A stretch of 13,467 nucleotides of DNA from assembly GCA_031284065.1 (NCBI GenBank), contig JAITAP010000183.1, forward strand, positions 1-13,467, written 5' to 3'. This DNA is from Prevotellaceae bacterium (GTDB lineage Bacteria > Bacteroidota > Bacteroidia > Bacteroidales > UBA932). Below the pieces are notes generated by a model that saw nothing but the letters and a program-made list of their open reading frames with translations, ran no database searches and had not been told where the DNA came from. Below are positions 5,522-12,334 of this stretch, one piece after another. Within the stretch, counting starts at the first letter, position 1. The number at the start of each line of letters is the position of its first letter. Position numbers and translations under genes: made by a program.

Positions 5522-7699
5522 TCACCTAACGCCATTCATTGCCTCGATAACGCGCTGCGCCTGCTGGTGGTTTCCGGCGTTGCTGTATATCTGCGCCATG
5601 AGCTGGTAGGCAGGCTTAAAGTTGCCGCGTATTTGCAGTATTTTGTTCAGGTTTCGCAGCGCGGCGTTGGGGTTATTCTCCCGCGCGTACACGTTGGCGG
5701 CAACCCACAAGCCCGAAATATCGCCGGGGTTGAGCTTGGTGATAGCGTTTGCCGCAAGGAGCGCGTTCGACAGGTCTCCATTGTCGAAGTAGAGGGTTGC
5801 CAAATGGTTGAGCGCAGTAGAGCTGCCCGGGTTAAACTTTGCCCAGCGCTTTGCCAGCTTGAGGGCCGAGTCCGGCATTGCCGTGCGCGAGTATATGCTG
5901 ATGAGGTCGTCCAGCGCCTGCTCGTTGTACTCGTCGTACTCCAGCGCCTTGCGCAGGTGCGCCGCCGCCTCGCCGAGCTGCCCCTGCTGCATGTCCCGAT
6001 GCCCAAGGTAGTCCGACCTGTCCCCGCGCTTGAGCACGATGCAGATGGGCACGCCGTCAACGTCAACCCGAAAGGCGGTATTTTTCGGCGGAAACGCGTG
6101 GTTATTTTTCATCAGCTCGGGGCTTATTCCCGTTACGGTAAACACGGCGTAGTCCCAATCGCTGTACCCGCGCTCGTTCCAGCGGGCAAAGCCGACGGAG
6201 AAGCTGGCGGTATCCTTGCGGAAGACGTAGCTCACGCAGGGAACGTGCCACGCTACCACCCGTACCTTGCGCGAGCTGTCGGGTGCGCCGTTTTTGGCAA
6301 CGTCTGCCCCGACCCACTCCGACGCCTTGCGGATAGAGTGGTAGTAGTAGTCCATTTCGTAGCGGCCAAAGGCTCCCTTTGCGCCGCCCGCAAGGCGGTT
6401 GAAGTACACGTACTCGTAGGGATGGTTGCGGACGATAAAGGCGAGCGGGGGCAGCAGCAGGAGGAGCGGCAAGGCTGCGCAGGCAATTTTCAGGCGCTTG
6501 TTTTTCACCACGTCCCTCAGGGCGCTGAACCCGAGCCCTGCCGCCACCGCCATAGGCGGATACGCGAACAGGGAGTGCCGCCAGCCGCCGTAAACGTTTG
6601 CGCCGGAGTAAACAATCCAGAACACCGGAAAAATAAAGGAAAAATATACGATAAACGTGGCGAGCCGGTTTTCCCTCTTAAGCCCTCCCGCAAAAAGGTA
6701 GGCAACAGCCCCCACGATGGCGGCTACGGGGGTGGACATCAGGATGAACTTGGGCGTGTAGTACCACGGCAGCGCGCTCGACCACTGCATAACGCCCTCA
6801 AAGTTTTGGCGGATGGATACCTTGAAGTGGGACATGCTCTGGAACGTAGCCAGCACATTCTTCAGCGGGCTAACCAGAGCGTAGGGCCATATCAGTACCG
6901 CCAGAACGTACCCCGCGGCGGAAATCACAACGCCGTACGCCAGCAGCCGCACGAACAGCTTGCTCGCCTGGCTTTGGGGTTGGGGTTGAGCTTTCTTGCC
7001 GGACTTCCCTGCGGAAGATTTTGCCTTTTTCCGGAAAATGGCAAGGTGTTGGCTGGCAAAGCAGGACAGCCCGAACAGCCCGAAGTAGGCCACCAGCAGA
7101 AATCCCCCCACGCGCGTGCCTGTGGCAAGCCCAATGCTTACCGCAAGCATGGCGCACACCTTGACGGAAGGCTTGGGAAACTCCTGCACAAACCGGAAAA
7201 TGTAGTAAACCCCCATCATCATCGTGACAGCAAAGGGAAGATCCTTGAGGTTGTTGAAGGAGTGCCCCAGGTATCGCGGCGAAAGAAACAGCAGCAGCGC
7301 CGTTACGGCGGCGGCAAACCACCGTCCGCTCACGCGGCAGGCAAGCAGCGCGGCGAACAGCGCCCCCAGCCAGCCAAAGAGCGCGTTGACCGTGTGCCGC
7401 ACCGCCAAAATGTCCTCAACGTGAAAAACGGCGGCTATCAGCGCGGCAAGGTTATCCGCCAGATGCCCGTACTCGCGCAGGTTGCCTTCCTTGTCGTACG
7501 GCGTGGTGGCTACGGCGTCTTTGCCGAGCGTCTGGTAAAAACGCAGCACATGCTTTGCGTGTTGCAGGTGAAAGTCTTCGTCGCCGGACATGCCCGCGTC
7601 GCGGCTCATCAGCGGAAAGGCAAGCAGCAGCGCAACCATAAGTCCGGCAAACGTCCAGAACCAGGCGTCGCGCTTGTGGGTTAAAAAAAATTGCTTCAT
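5522..7699 (-). CDS. GT-C family membrane glycosyltransferase with C-terminal TPR repeats
   Basis: A 725-residue polytopic membrane protein. The first membrane segment (about residues 13-31) is followed by an extracytoplasmic loop with SGDEDFHL, whose acidic pair D40-E41 is where ArnT/PMT-like GT-C glycosyltransferases carry their catalytic Asp/Glu. Further hydrophobic segments follow to about residue 420 (for example WLGALFAALLACRV, FAAAVTALLLFL, PLLLLLPPLAFIV). A soluble stretch and then about four TPR units run from about 563 to the end (GQLGEAAAHLRKALEYDEYN, DNGDLSNALLAANAITKLNP). Such enzymes transfer sugars from polyprenyl-phosphate carriers to lipid or protein outside the membrane; substrate is unknown here. 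The start ATG at 7699 gives MKQFFLTHKRDAWFW, positive before the first helix. The gene is GC-rich and avoids TTA, CTA and TCA codons almost throughout. Confidence 0.8.
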   Translation of the reverse strand: MKQFFLTHKRDAWFWTFAGLMVALLLAFPLMSRDAGMSGDEDFHLQHAKHVLRFYQTLGKDAVATTPYDKEGNLREYGHLADNLAALIAAVFHVEDILAVRHTVNALFGWLGALFAALLACRVSGRWFAAAVTALLLFLSPRYLGHSFNNLKDLPFAVTMMMGVYYIFRFVQEFPKPSVKVCAMLAVSIGLATGTRVGGFLLVAYFGLFGLSCFASQHLAIFRKKAKSSAGKSGKKAQPQPQSQASKLFVRLLAYGVVISAAGYVLAVLIWPYALVSPLKNVLATFQSMSHFKVSIRQNFEGVMQWSSALPWYYTPKFILMSTPVAAIVGAVAYLFAGGLKRENRLATFIVYFSFIFPVFWIVYSGANVYGGWRHSLFAYPPMAVAAGLGFSALRDVVKNKRLKIACAALPLLLLLPPLAFIVRNHPYEYVYFNRLAGGAKGAFGRYEMDYYYHSIRKASEWVGADVAKNGAPDSSRKVRVVAWHVPCVSYVFRKDTASFSVGFARWNERGYSDWDYAVFTVTGISPELMKNNHAFPPKNTAFRVDVDGVPICIVLKRGDRSDYLGHRDMQQGQLGEAAAHLRKALEYDEYNEQALDDLISIYSRTAMPDSALKLAKRWAKFNPGSSTALNHLATLYFDNGDLSNALLAANAITKLNPGDISGLWVAANVYARENNPNAALRNLNKILQIRGNFKPAYQLMAQIYSNAGNHQQAQRVIEAMNGVR

Positions 7700-7748
7700 G
7701 GCAGCTTCACTATAGTTTTACGGTGTGGGTAATTTGGGGCAACTCCGG

Positions 7749-7756
7749 CAAAGGTA
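7749..7756 (-). promoter_or_regulatory. Possible -7 promoter element of the glycosyltransferase gene
   Basis: On the minus strand TACCTTTG matches TAnnTTTG exactly, about 50 bases upstream of the ATG at 7699. The -33 region is poor (AATTG is only 13 bases away rather than 19-21). The call rests on one box. Confidence 0.35.
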
Positions 7757-7780
7757 CGCAAAAATGTAGCAATTTGGAAA

Positions 7781-7890
7781 ATGCCTAAAAAAATATCTAC
7801 GAGTATGGCTTAAACCCGCTGAAAAACACTAAGCGGCATCCCGATTTGAAACAATATTGTCCAACATGCGGCGGCGTATGTTGCAATTAG
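7781..7890 (+). pseudogene. Possible small cysteine-rich protein interrupted by a frame change at A7
   Basis: ATG at 7781 opens ATG CCT then seven A's (7787-7793) and soon meets a stop in its own frame. A shift of one base back at the A tract would continue as KNIYEYGLNPLKNTKRHPDL and then KQYCPTCGGVCCN, stopping at TAG 7888-7890, a 36-residue product. The C-x2-C-x3-C-C end looks like a zinc-knuckle or metal-binding tail and codon choice is natural. It may be a decayed gene fragment, a programmed -1 frameshift, a sequencing deletion of one A, or chance. I do not recognise the family. Confidence 0.3.
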
Positions 7891-8000
7891 CGCGCAGGCT
7901 TCACTCACTTCTCCGGCGGCGTAAATCCGGCTGGCGCGCCGTCTGTGCGCTCAAGCAACCCGTTTGAGAGGCTATCGAGGGGCAGGTAGCGGGAAAATCG

Positions 8001-8972
8001 CTATTCTTTTCTTTGCAAAAGCGCAAGCGCCAAGCTTTCGAGAGGCTCTTTTCGCTCCTGCGGTACGCTCACCAGCGCAAGGTTTTGCATGGCGGCGTGG
8101 AACAGGGCGTTTTCCGTGTCTTTTAGGCGCTGCACAGCGTTAGCTTTGTCGTAAAATTGCTTTACCTGCGCCACTTTTTCGGCGGCCGGCAGCCGGCGGC
8201 TCTGCATGAGCTGCAAAAAATCGCTGCGCTCCCGCTCCGGCAATGCCGCCGCTGTGCCTGCAAACAGAAATGTTTTTTTGCCCGCCGCAACGTCGCCGCC
8301 CGTAGCTTTGCCAAATTCGGCGGCGTCCGAATATACGTCAAGGTAGTCGTCTTGCAGCTGAAACGCCAGCCCCAGCTTGTAGGCAAAATCGTAGAGGAGC
8401 TGCACGTCGGCAGCGGCGGCGTTGGCGGTCAGGGCTCCCATGGCGGCGGAGGCGGCAAGCAACGCCGCCGTTTTTTTGCCCACCATGGCAAAGTACTGCT
8501 CCTCCGTAATGGCGGGAAGGCGCTCAAAATCCATGTCGAGCTGCTGCCCTTCGCAAACCTCTGTGGCGGCACGGTTGAAGGCGCACAGCAAAGCGCCGGA
8601 GTCGGCGGCGCTGCACACCAGCTTGTAAGCTTCAATCAGCATGGCGTCGCCGGAGAGAATAGCGGTGTTTGCGCCCCACTTGCCTGCCACCGTTGGGCGT
8701 CCGCGCCGCAGGCTGGCCCTGTCCATAATATCGTCGTGGATAAGCGTGAAGCAGTGGAACAGCTCTACGCCAAGCGACACGTTGACATGTTTTTGCTCAA
8801 TATCTTGCAAAAACAAATCGGTGCACATGAGCAGCAGCGCCGGCCGTACGTGCTTTCCGCCCGACAGCAGCGCGTAGCGCACAGGCAGGTAGAGCGTTTC
8901 CGGCGATTGCGGAAAGCTTAAGCCGTCAATCGCACGGGCAACCCGCTCCGTGAGCTGCGAAAAGGAGTACAT
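8001..8972 (-). CDS. Polyprenyl synthetase (short-chain trans-isoprenyl diphosphate synthase)
   Basis: A 323-residue trans-prenyltransferase, full length for the family. It condenses isopentenyl diphosphate with allylic diphosphates in the cytoplasm. Visible motifs: GGKHVRP (38-44) for isopentenyl diphosphate binding; the first Asp-rich motif HDDIMD with D80, D81 and D84, followed by the RRGRP loop (89-93); the second Asp-rich motif QLQDDYLD with D208, D209 and D212; and the GGDVAAGKKT loop. An aromatic residue (F75) sits five positions before the first Asp, a feature linked in this family to short products (C15-C20). Chain length is therefore inferred as farnesyl or geranylgeranyl. It follows the bactofilin gene by 10 bases, including a run of seven C's (coding strand) directly before the ATG, so the two are probably co-transcribed. 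The frame stays open for 31 codons after the TAG. Confidence 0.93.
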   Translation of the reverse strand: MYSFSQLTERVARAIDGLSFPQSPETLYLPVRYALLSGGKHVRPALLLMCTDLFLQDIEQKHVNVSLGVELFHCFTLIHDDIMDRASLRRGRPTVAGKWGANTAILSGDAMLIEAYKLVCSAADSGALLCAFNRAATEVCEGQQLDMDFERLPAITEEQYFAMVGKKTAALLAASAAMGALTANAAAADVQLLYDFAYKLGLAFQLQDDYLDVYSDAAEFGKATGGDVAAGKKTFLFAGTAAALPERERSDFLQLMQSRRLPAAEKVAQVKQFYDKANAVQRLKDTENALFHAAMQNLALVSVPQERKEPLESLALALLQRKE

Positions 8973-8982
8973 GGGGGGGCGG

Positions 8983-9384
8983 CTACTTGTGGTTGGCAGC
9001 GGGGCTTGCGGCGTCTTTGCCTTTGTTTGCGCCGCCGCTGTTCGACATGTTGCAGTACCCTACAAATTTAGCCCCCACTTCAATGAGGATTTGCTCTATG
9101 GTAACGTCGCCGGTAATGTTTGCGGTGGGCTTAAGCGCCAAAAAATCGCTTGCCGTAATTTTTCCGTCCACTTTTCCGAGTATGTCGGCAGTTTTGCAGA
9201 CAATATCGCCCTTAATGTGCCCGGTTTCGCCCACTATGAATTTTCCTTTGGTGGTAATGTTGCCCTCCAGCACGCCGTCAATGCGAATATCGCTTGCCGC
9301 TAAAATGTTGCCTGTAAAGGTAGTACCTGAACAAATTCGGTTAATCCCGTTTGAAATAACTTCAGTATCCTGTGCTTTTCCCAT
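8983..9384 (-). CDS. Bactofilin (polymer-forming cytoskeletal protein)
   Basis: A 133-residue bactofilin (DUF583). The central right-handed beta-helix covers roughly residues 16-118 and shows the repeating hydrophobic/Gly pattern: TTFTGNILAASDIRIDGVLE, KGKFIVGETGHIKGDIVCKT, ADILGKVDGKITASDF, PTANITGDVTIEQILIEVGA. Short disordered tails flank it (MGKAQDTEV at the front; a Gly/Ala/Lys/Ser tail after CNMSNSG). Bactofilins polymerise without nucleotide into filaments at the inner membrane and position cell-wall or envelope enzymes. It is the first gene of a pair with the polyprenyl synthetase and has a good promoter just upstream, divergent from the AsmA-like gene. Confidence 0.93.
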   Translation of the reverse strand: MGKAQDTEVISNGINRICSGTTFTGNILAASDIRIDGVLEGNITTKGKFIVGETGHIKGDIVCKTADILGKVDGKITASDFLALKPTANITGDVTIEQILIEVGAKFVGYCNMSNSGGANKGKDAASPAANHK

Positions 9385-9413
9385 ATTATCGGATTTTTTA
9401 TATTATTTTGGTA

Positions 9414-9446
9414 CAAATATAACGCTATTTTTTATACTTTCGCAAA
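9414..9446 (-). promoter_or_regulatory. Promoter of bactofilin-polyprenyl synthetase pair
   Basis: On the minus strand TTTG (9443-9446), a 21-base spacer and TATATTTG (9414-9421) fit the Bacteroidota consensus TTTG-N19-21-TAnnTTTG in both boxes and spacing. The start codon at 9384 lies about 30 bases downstream of the -7 box. This is the best promoter in the window. The AsmA-like gene must be transcribed from overlapping sequence on the other strand. Confidence 0.65.
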
Positions 9447-9481
9447 TAAAATATGAAAAAATTAGCCCCCTCAAATTTTTT

Positions 9482-11983
9482 ATGAAGATAATCGCCAAAA
9501 TAGTTGCCGTAATACTCTGTGTAGTAGTGCTATTGGCTGTAGCAAGCGTTACGTTGACCATTGCTTGCCGCAACGATATTGTCAACGCGGCGCTGGAAGC
9601 CATTGCCAGGAATAACGACCTGGATTTCAAATCGCAAGACGTAAATATTACGTTTTCCCTCAACCTGAGAAATTCCGCGCTGCTTTTTGGCAACGTTGAC
9701 GTGAAAAGTAGAAAAAACATATCCGACGTAAGCCTCGAGCTGCAGGCCGAAACCCTGCGCGCAGAGGTGGATTTGCTACGCTTTGTGCTGCACCGGGAAG
9801 TAAAAATAAAAACGCTGCTGGCGCGAAACGGGCAGCTCCGGCTGCGCTTAGCCCCACGCCGGAGCGTCAGCTCCGACGCTGCGCCCCGAACGTCCGACGT
9901 TGAGGCCTTGCTGTACGGGCTGAACCGGGTACAGCTTGAGCGCTGCGGGCTGAGCGTGGAAAATATTTCCGGCGGCAGCATAGCGGTGGACGCTCAAACG
10001 CTAAGCGCGGACGTGGAGCAAAAAAGCGAAAGGCTAACCCTGCGCGTAAAAGGGCTGCTGGCCGTGCAGACCTCGGAGGGGCAAAAGTCGGCGCAGCGCA
10101 CCTCCACAAATATTTCGGTTGACGTGAGGGGTAACATTTTGCAGGGCGTGGCAACGGTTACCGACAGCAAGCTAAGCGTGGACGGCATACCGCTGGAAGC
10201 TGCGGGGAGCATCGCTTTTCGACCCCTTGGGGAGGTAAGCCTGACCGTTACCGGAAAAAATTTGTCGCTTGAGCGCATTGTTAGCCAAATCCGGAAGTAC
10301 GCAGCGCTCGACGCTCCCGAGCGACTGAGCGGTCGCGCCGACGCTACCGCCTGCCTGACGGGAAGCCTCAAAGAAAAAGCAAGCCTGAGGCTCTCGGTGC
10401 GCGGCGCGGCGCGCAGCGTAGCGCTAAAGCTCAAAGGTGCGGAGGAAATCGGCGCAAAAAAGTTGCGCTGCGACATTACCGGCCACGACGTAAAAAAGCT
10501 ACAATCGTACGTCTGCAACATTAGCAGCGACGACGCTTCGTACAGCGGCTTCCGCTTCAGCGGCAGCGGCGCCATCCGCAACTTTACGTCGCCGCTGTAC
10601 GACGCCAGCGTCAACTTTTCGGGCGACGTAGCCGCGCTGAAAATAGCGAATTTGCCCGAAGGCAAGGTGCAGGGCGCGGCAAAGGTACGCGCCAAAGGCT
10701 GGAGCTGCGACGGGCTGGAGCTGTTAGACCTGCGGGCAGACGTGAGCAACCTGAAGGCATTGCTGCAAAAAGAAGTATATACGCTCAACGGGCAGCTCGC
10801 CGCCGATAAAAACGTGCTTGAGCCCCAGCTCAGCATTTCGTGCGCCGCCGCCGAGTGCACGTTTAGCGGCGCGGTGCAGGGCTACCTGACGGCGCTGCTG
10901 GGCAAGAGCGAAGAAGCGGCAACGCTGAAAATTCGCGGCAACCTCTCCGCAAAACGTTTAAATCTGGACAAGCTGCTTGCGCAGGGCGACAGCTCCGCGT
11001 CCGGGCTCGACCTCTACGCCAGCCTCAACGTGCAAGCCGACGAGCTGACCGCGCTTGACTACCTCTACAAAAATGTTTCCGGCGCTGTTGCCTGCAACGC
11101 CCGCAGCCTGACCATCAGCAAGCTGAGCGCCGAAGCGTTCGGCGGCGCGCTGGGCGGCGACGTAAAGCTGCACACCGCCGCAGGCGGAAGCAGCCGCCTG
11201 GGCTGCGACTTGTACTTCAACAACGTAAAGCTGGAAAGCTTGCCCTACCTGAGCAAAAAGCTGAACATTAAGCCCGGCAGTATGCAGGGCAGCTGCAACG
11301 GCGCCATCACGCTCGCCTCCAACGTCAACAGGGAGGGGCTGGATATGGACAACCTGAGCGCAGTCGTAAACTTTACCGTAAGCAACGGGCGGCTGCTGGC
11401 GTTTGAGCCTGTTCAGCCGCTGTCGGCCTACCTGAAAAAATCGCTCCTGCAAGACGTGCGCTTCTCCGCCCTCCAAAACACCATTCGCCTCGAAAAGGGA
11501 AAAATCACCATACCCAAAATGGAGGTACGCTCCACTGCCCTCAACGTGCTCATTGCCGGCACGCAGGAGCTCAAGGGCGATTTTGACTACCACATAATGC
11601 TATACCTTAACGAACTGTTGTCGAGAAAAGAAAAAAATATTGACAGTCCGATAAAAGAGAATAAAACAAAGCTGTTTTTGCGCTTCACAAGCAAAAATGG
11701 CGTAACAGAAGTAACCCACGACGCGCAGGAGTGGGGCAAAAACATGGGGGAAAAGGCGCAGCGCGAGGCGCAAGAGGTAAAAAATTTGCTGCGCAACGGG
11801 CAAAAGGCCGACAAAAACCCGCAGGCAACCGCGCAAAAACCGGAAAAAATAGCGGTGGAGTGGGACGAGGACGAAAACGTGGGAGCGTCCGAAAAAACGG
11901 CGCAAAAGCCCGAAAAGCCGAAGCCCGAAAAGCCCACGCAAAAAAAGCAACGCTCAAAGGTAGAAGTGGAGTGGGAGGAGTGA
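9482..11983 (+). CDS. AsmA-like family protein
   Basis: An 833-residue protein with one N-terminal membrane anchor (residues about 4-25, IAKIVAVILCVVVLLAVASV) and a long periplasmic region of repeated beta-strand pattern. AsmA-like proteins form groove-shaped beta structures thought to move phospholipids or control outer-membrane assembly. The C-terminal AsmA region is clear: KPGSMQGSCNGAITLASNV, the LSAVVNFTVSNGRLLAFEPV segment, then LEKGKITIPKMEVRSTALNV and GDFDYHIMLYLNELLSRK. The last 60 or so residues are a Lys/Glu/Pro-rich tail with two VEW-acidic motifs (AVEWDEDE and VEVEWEE at the very end). The open frame extends far upstream, antisense to the bactofilin gene, but the ATG at 9482 is chosen because it directly precedes the membrane anchor and lies beyond the bactofilin promoter. 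It is divergent from the bactofilin pair; no gene follows closely. Confidence 0.85.
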   Translation: MKIIAKIVAVILCVVVLLAVASVTLTIACRNDIVNAALEAIARNNDLDFKSQDVNITFSLNLRNSALLFGNVDVKSRKNISDVSLELQAETLRAEVDLLRFVLHREVKIKTLLARNGQLRLRLAPRRSVSSDAAPRTSDVEALLYGLNRVQLERCGLSVENISGGSIAVDAQTLSADVEQKSERLTLRVKGLLAVQTSEGQKSAQRTSTNISVDVRGNILQGVATVTDSKLSVDGIPLEAAGSIAFRPLGEVSLTVTGKNLSLERIVSQIRKYAALDAPERLSGRADATACLTGSLKEKASLRLSVRGAARSVALKLKGAEEIGAKKLRCDITGHDVKKLQSYVCNISSDDASYSGFRFSGSGAIRNFTSPLYDASVNFSGDVAALKIANLPEGKVQGAAKVRAKGWSCDGLELLDLRADVSNLKALLQKEVYTLNGQLAADKNVLEPQLSISCAAAECTFSGAVQGYLTALLGKSEEAATLKIRGNLSAKRLNLDKLLAQGDSSASGLDLYASLNVQADELTALDYLYKNVSGAVACNARSLTISKLSAEAFGGALGGDVKLHTAAGGSSRLGCDLYFNNVKLESLPYLSKKLNIKPGSMQGSCNGAITLASNVNREGLDMDNLSAVVNFTVSNGRLLAFEPVQPLSAYLKKSLLQDVRFSALQNTIRLEKGKITIPKMEVRSTALNVLIAGTQELKGDFDYHIMLYLNELLSRKEKNIDSPIKENKTKLFLRFTSKNGVTEVTHDAQEWGKNMGEKAQREAQEVKNLLRNGQKADKNPQATAQKPEKIAVEWDEDENVGASEKTAQKPEKPKPEKPTQKKQRSKVEVEWEE

Positions 11984-12334
11984 AGCGCACATCGGGAATC
12001 AAGAATGTAGGAGTATGGGGCGGCATGGAAAGGGCGCAGCGGCCTGCGGGTGAACGAAAGGATGCGCCCTCCCCCGTCACTTCGGGCAAAGCGATAAATC
12101 TTTACCCGCTACCGCCGAGCGGCGGGGAGAAATGGCAGAGCGGTTGAGGTTGCCCCGCCCTTTGGCCTACAAATGGCTTTATTGCAACGAGAACTTGAGG
12201 GAAAAATTTAAATCCCGAATTGGCTGACGCCGTGTAAGTCCCTGCGGGACTTGCTGTCGTAGGTTTTATATAGTAATGTGCTCTCGTGGCAACAAAGTCC
12301 CTACAAATTATGAATGTTAAAAATAGTCTGCCGA
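11984..12334. other. 351-base intergenic region with hairpins and a tRNA-Ser-like fragment
   Basis: No credible gene is seen. It contains a GC-rich hairpin CCGCCG-AG-CGGCGG (12112-12125), a 30-base stretch resembling the 5' end of a bacterial tRNA-Ser (12124-12153) without the rest of the tRNA, the hairpin at 12236-12252, and a half-site AAAGTCCCTA near 12295-12304. An open frame overlapping the AsmA-like tail runs into this region but has the composition of a shadow frame. Confidence 0.6.
12236..12252. repeat. Palindromic hairpin with GTCCC-TGC-GGGAC core
   Basis: AAGTCCC-TGC-GGGACTT is a perfect hairpin with 7-base arms and shares its GTCCC-T-N-N-GGGAC core with the hairpin at 5460-5482. 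About 50 bases downstream the unpaired half AAAGTCCCTA recurs. The shared core at two unrelated intergenic sites suggests a dispersed repeat family. Confidence 0.7.

Larger units (their letters stand above)
7700..8000. other. 301-base intergenic region between glycosyltransferase and polyprenyl synthetase genes
   Basis: No full gene is seen. The right-hand 93 bases continue the polyprenyl synthetase frame beyond its TAG (see findings). The middle holds a possible frameshifted small protein on the plus strand (7781-7890). The left end holds a promoter-like element for the glycosyltransferase gene. A weak inverted repeat CTCAA/TTGAG lies at about 7950-7968, without a T tract. Confidence 0.6.

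Noticed and set aside
5567..7684. A 705-codon open frame on the plus strand opposite the glycosyltransferase gene
   Set aside because: It lies in exact codon register with the real gene, so it stays open simply because the sense gene avoids TTA, CTA and TCA. Its translation is Arg/Val/Gln-rich without any domain, while the sense strand has clear membrane helices and TPRs.
8157..8921. A 254-codon frame opposite the polyprenyl synthetase
   Set aside because: Codon-register shadow of a GC-rich gene; no domain content, while the sense strand has all prenyltransferase motifs.
8987..9481. N-terminal extension of the AsmA-like frame by 165 codons
   Set aside because: It is antisense to the bactofilin gene and its promoter; the membrane anchor begins right after the ATG at 9482.
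11731..12147. A 138-codon Lys/Gly/Arg-rich frame overlapping the AsmA-like tail and running into the intergenic region
   Set aside because: Its composition is what a frame shift of the Lys/Glu-rich tail gives, with low complexity and no recognisable protein.
12124..12230. A complete tRNA gene in the intergenic region
   Set aside because: Only the 5' part resembles tRNA-Ser. The later TTTAAATCCC is loosely T-loop-like, but stems do not pair and no acceptor 3' strand is present.
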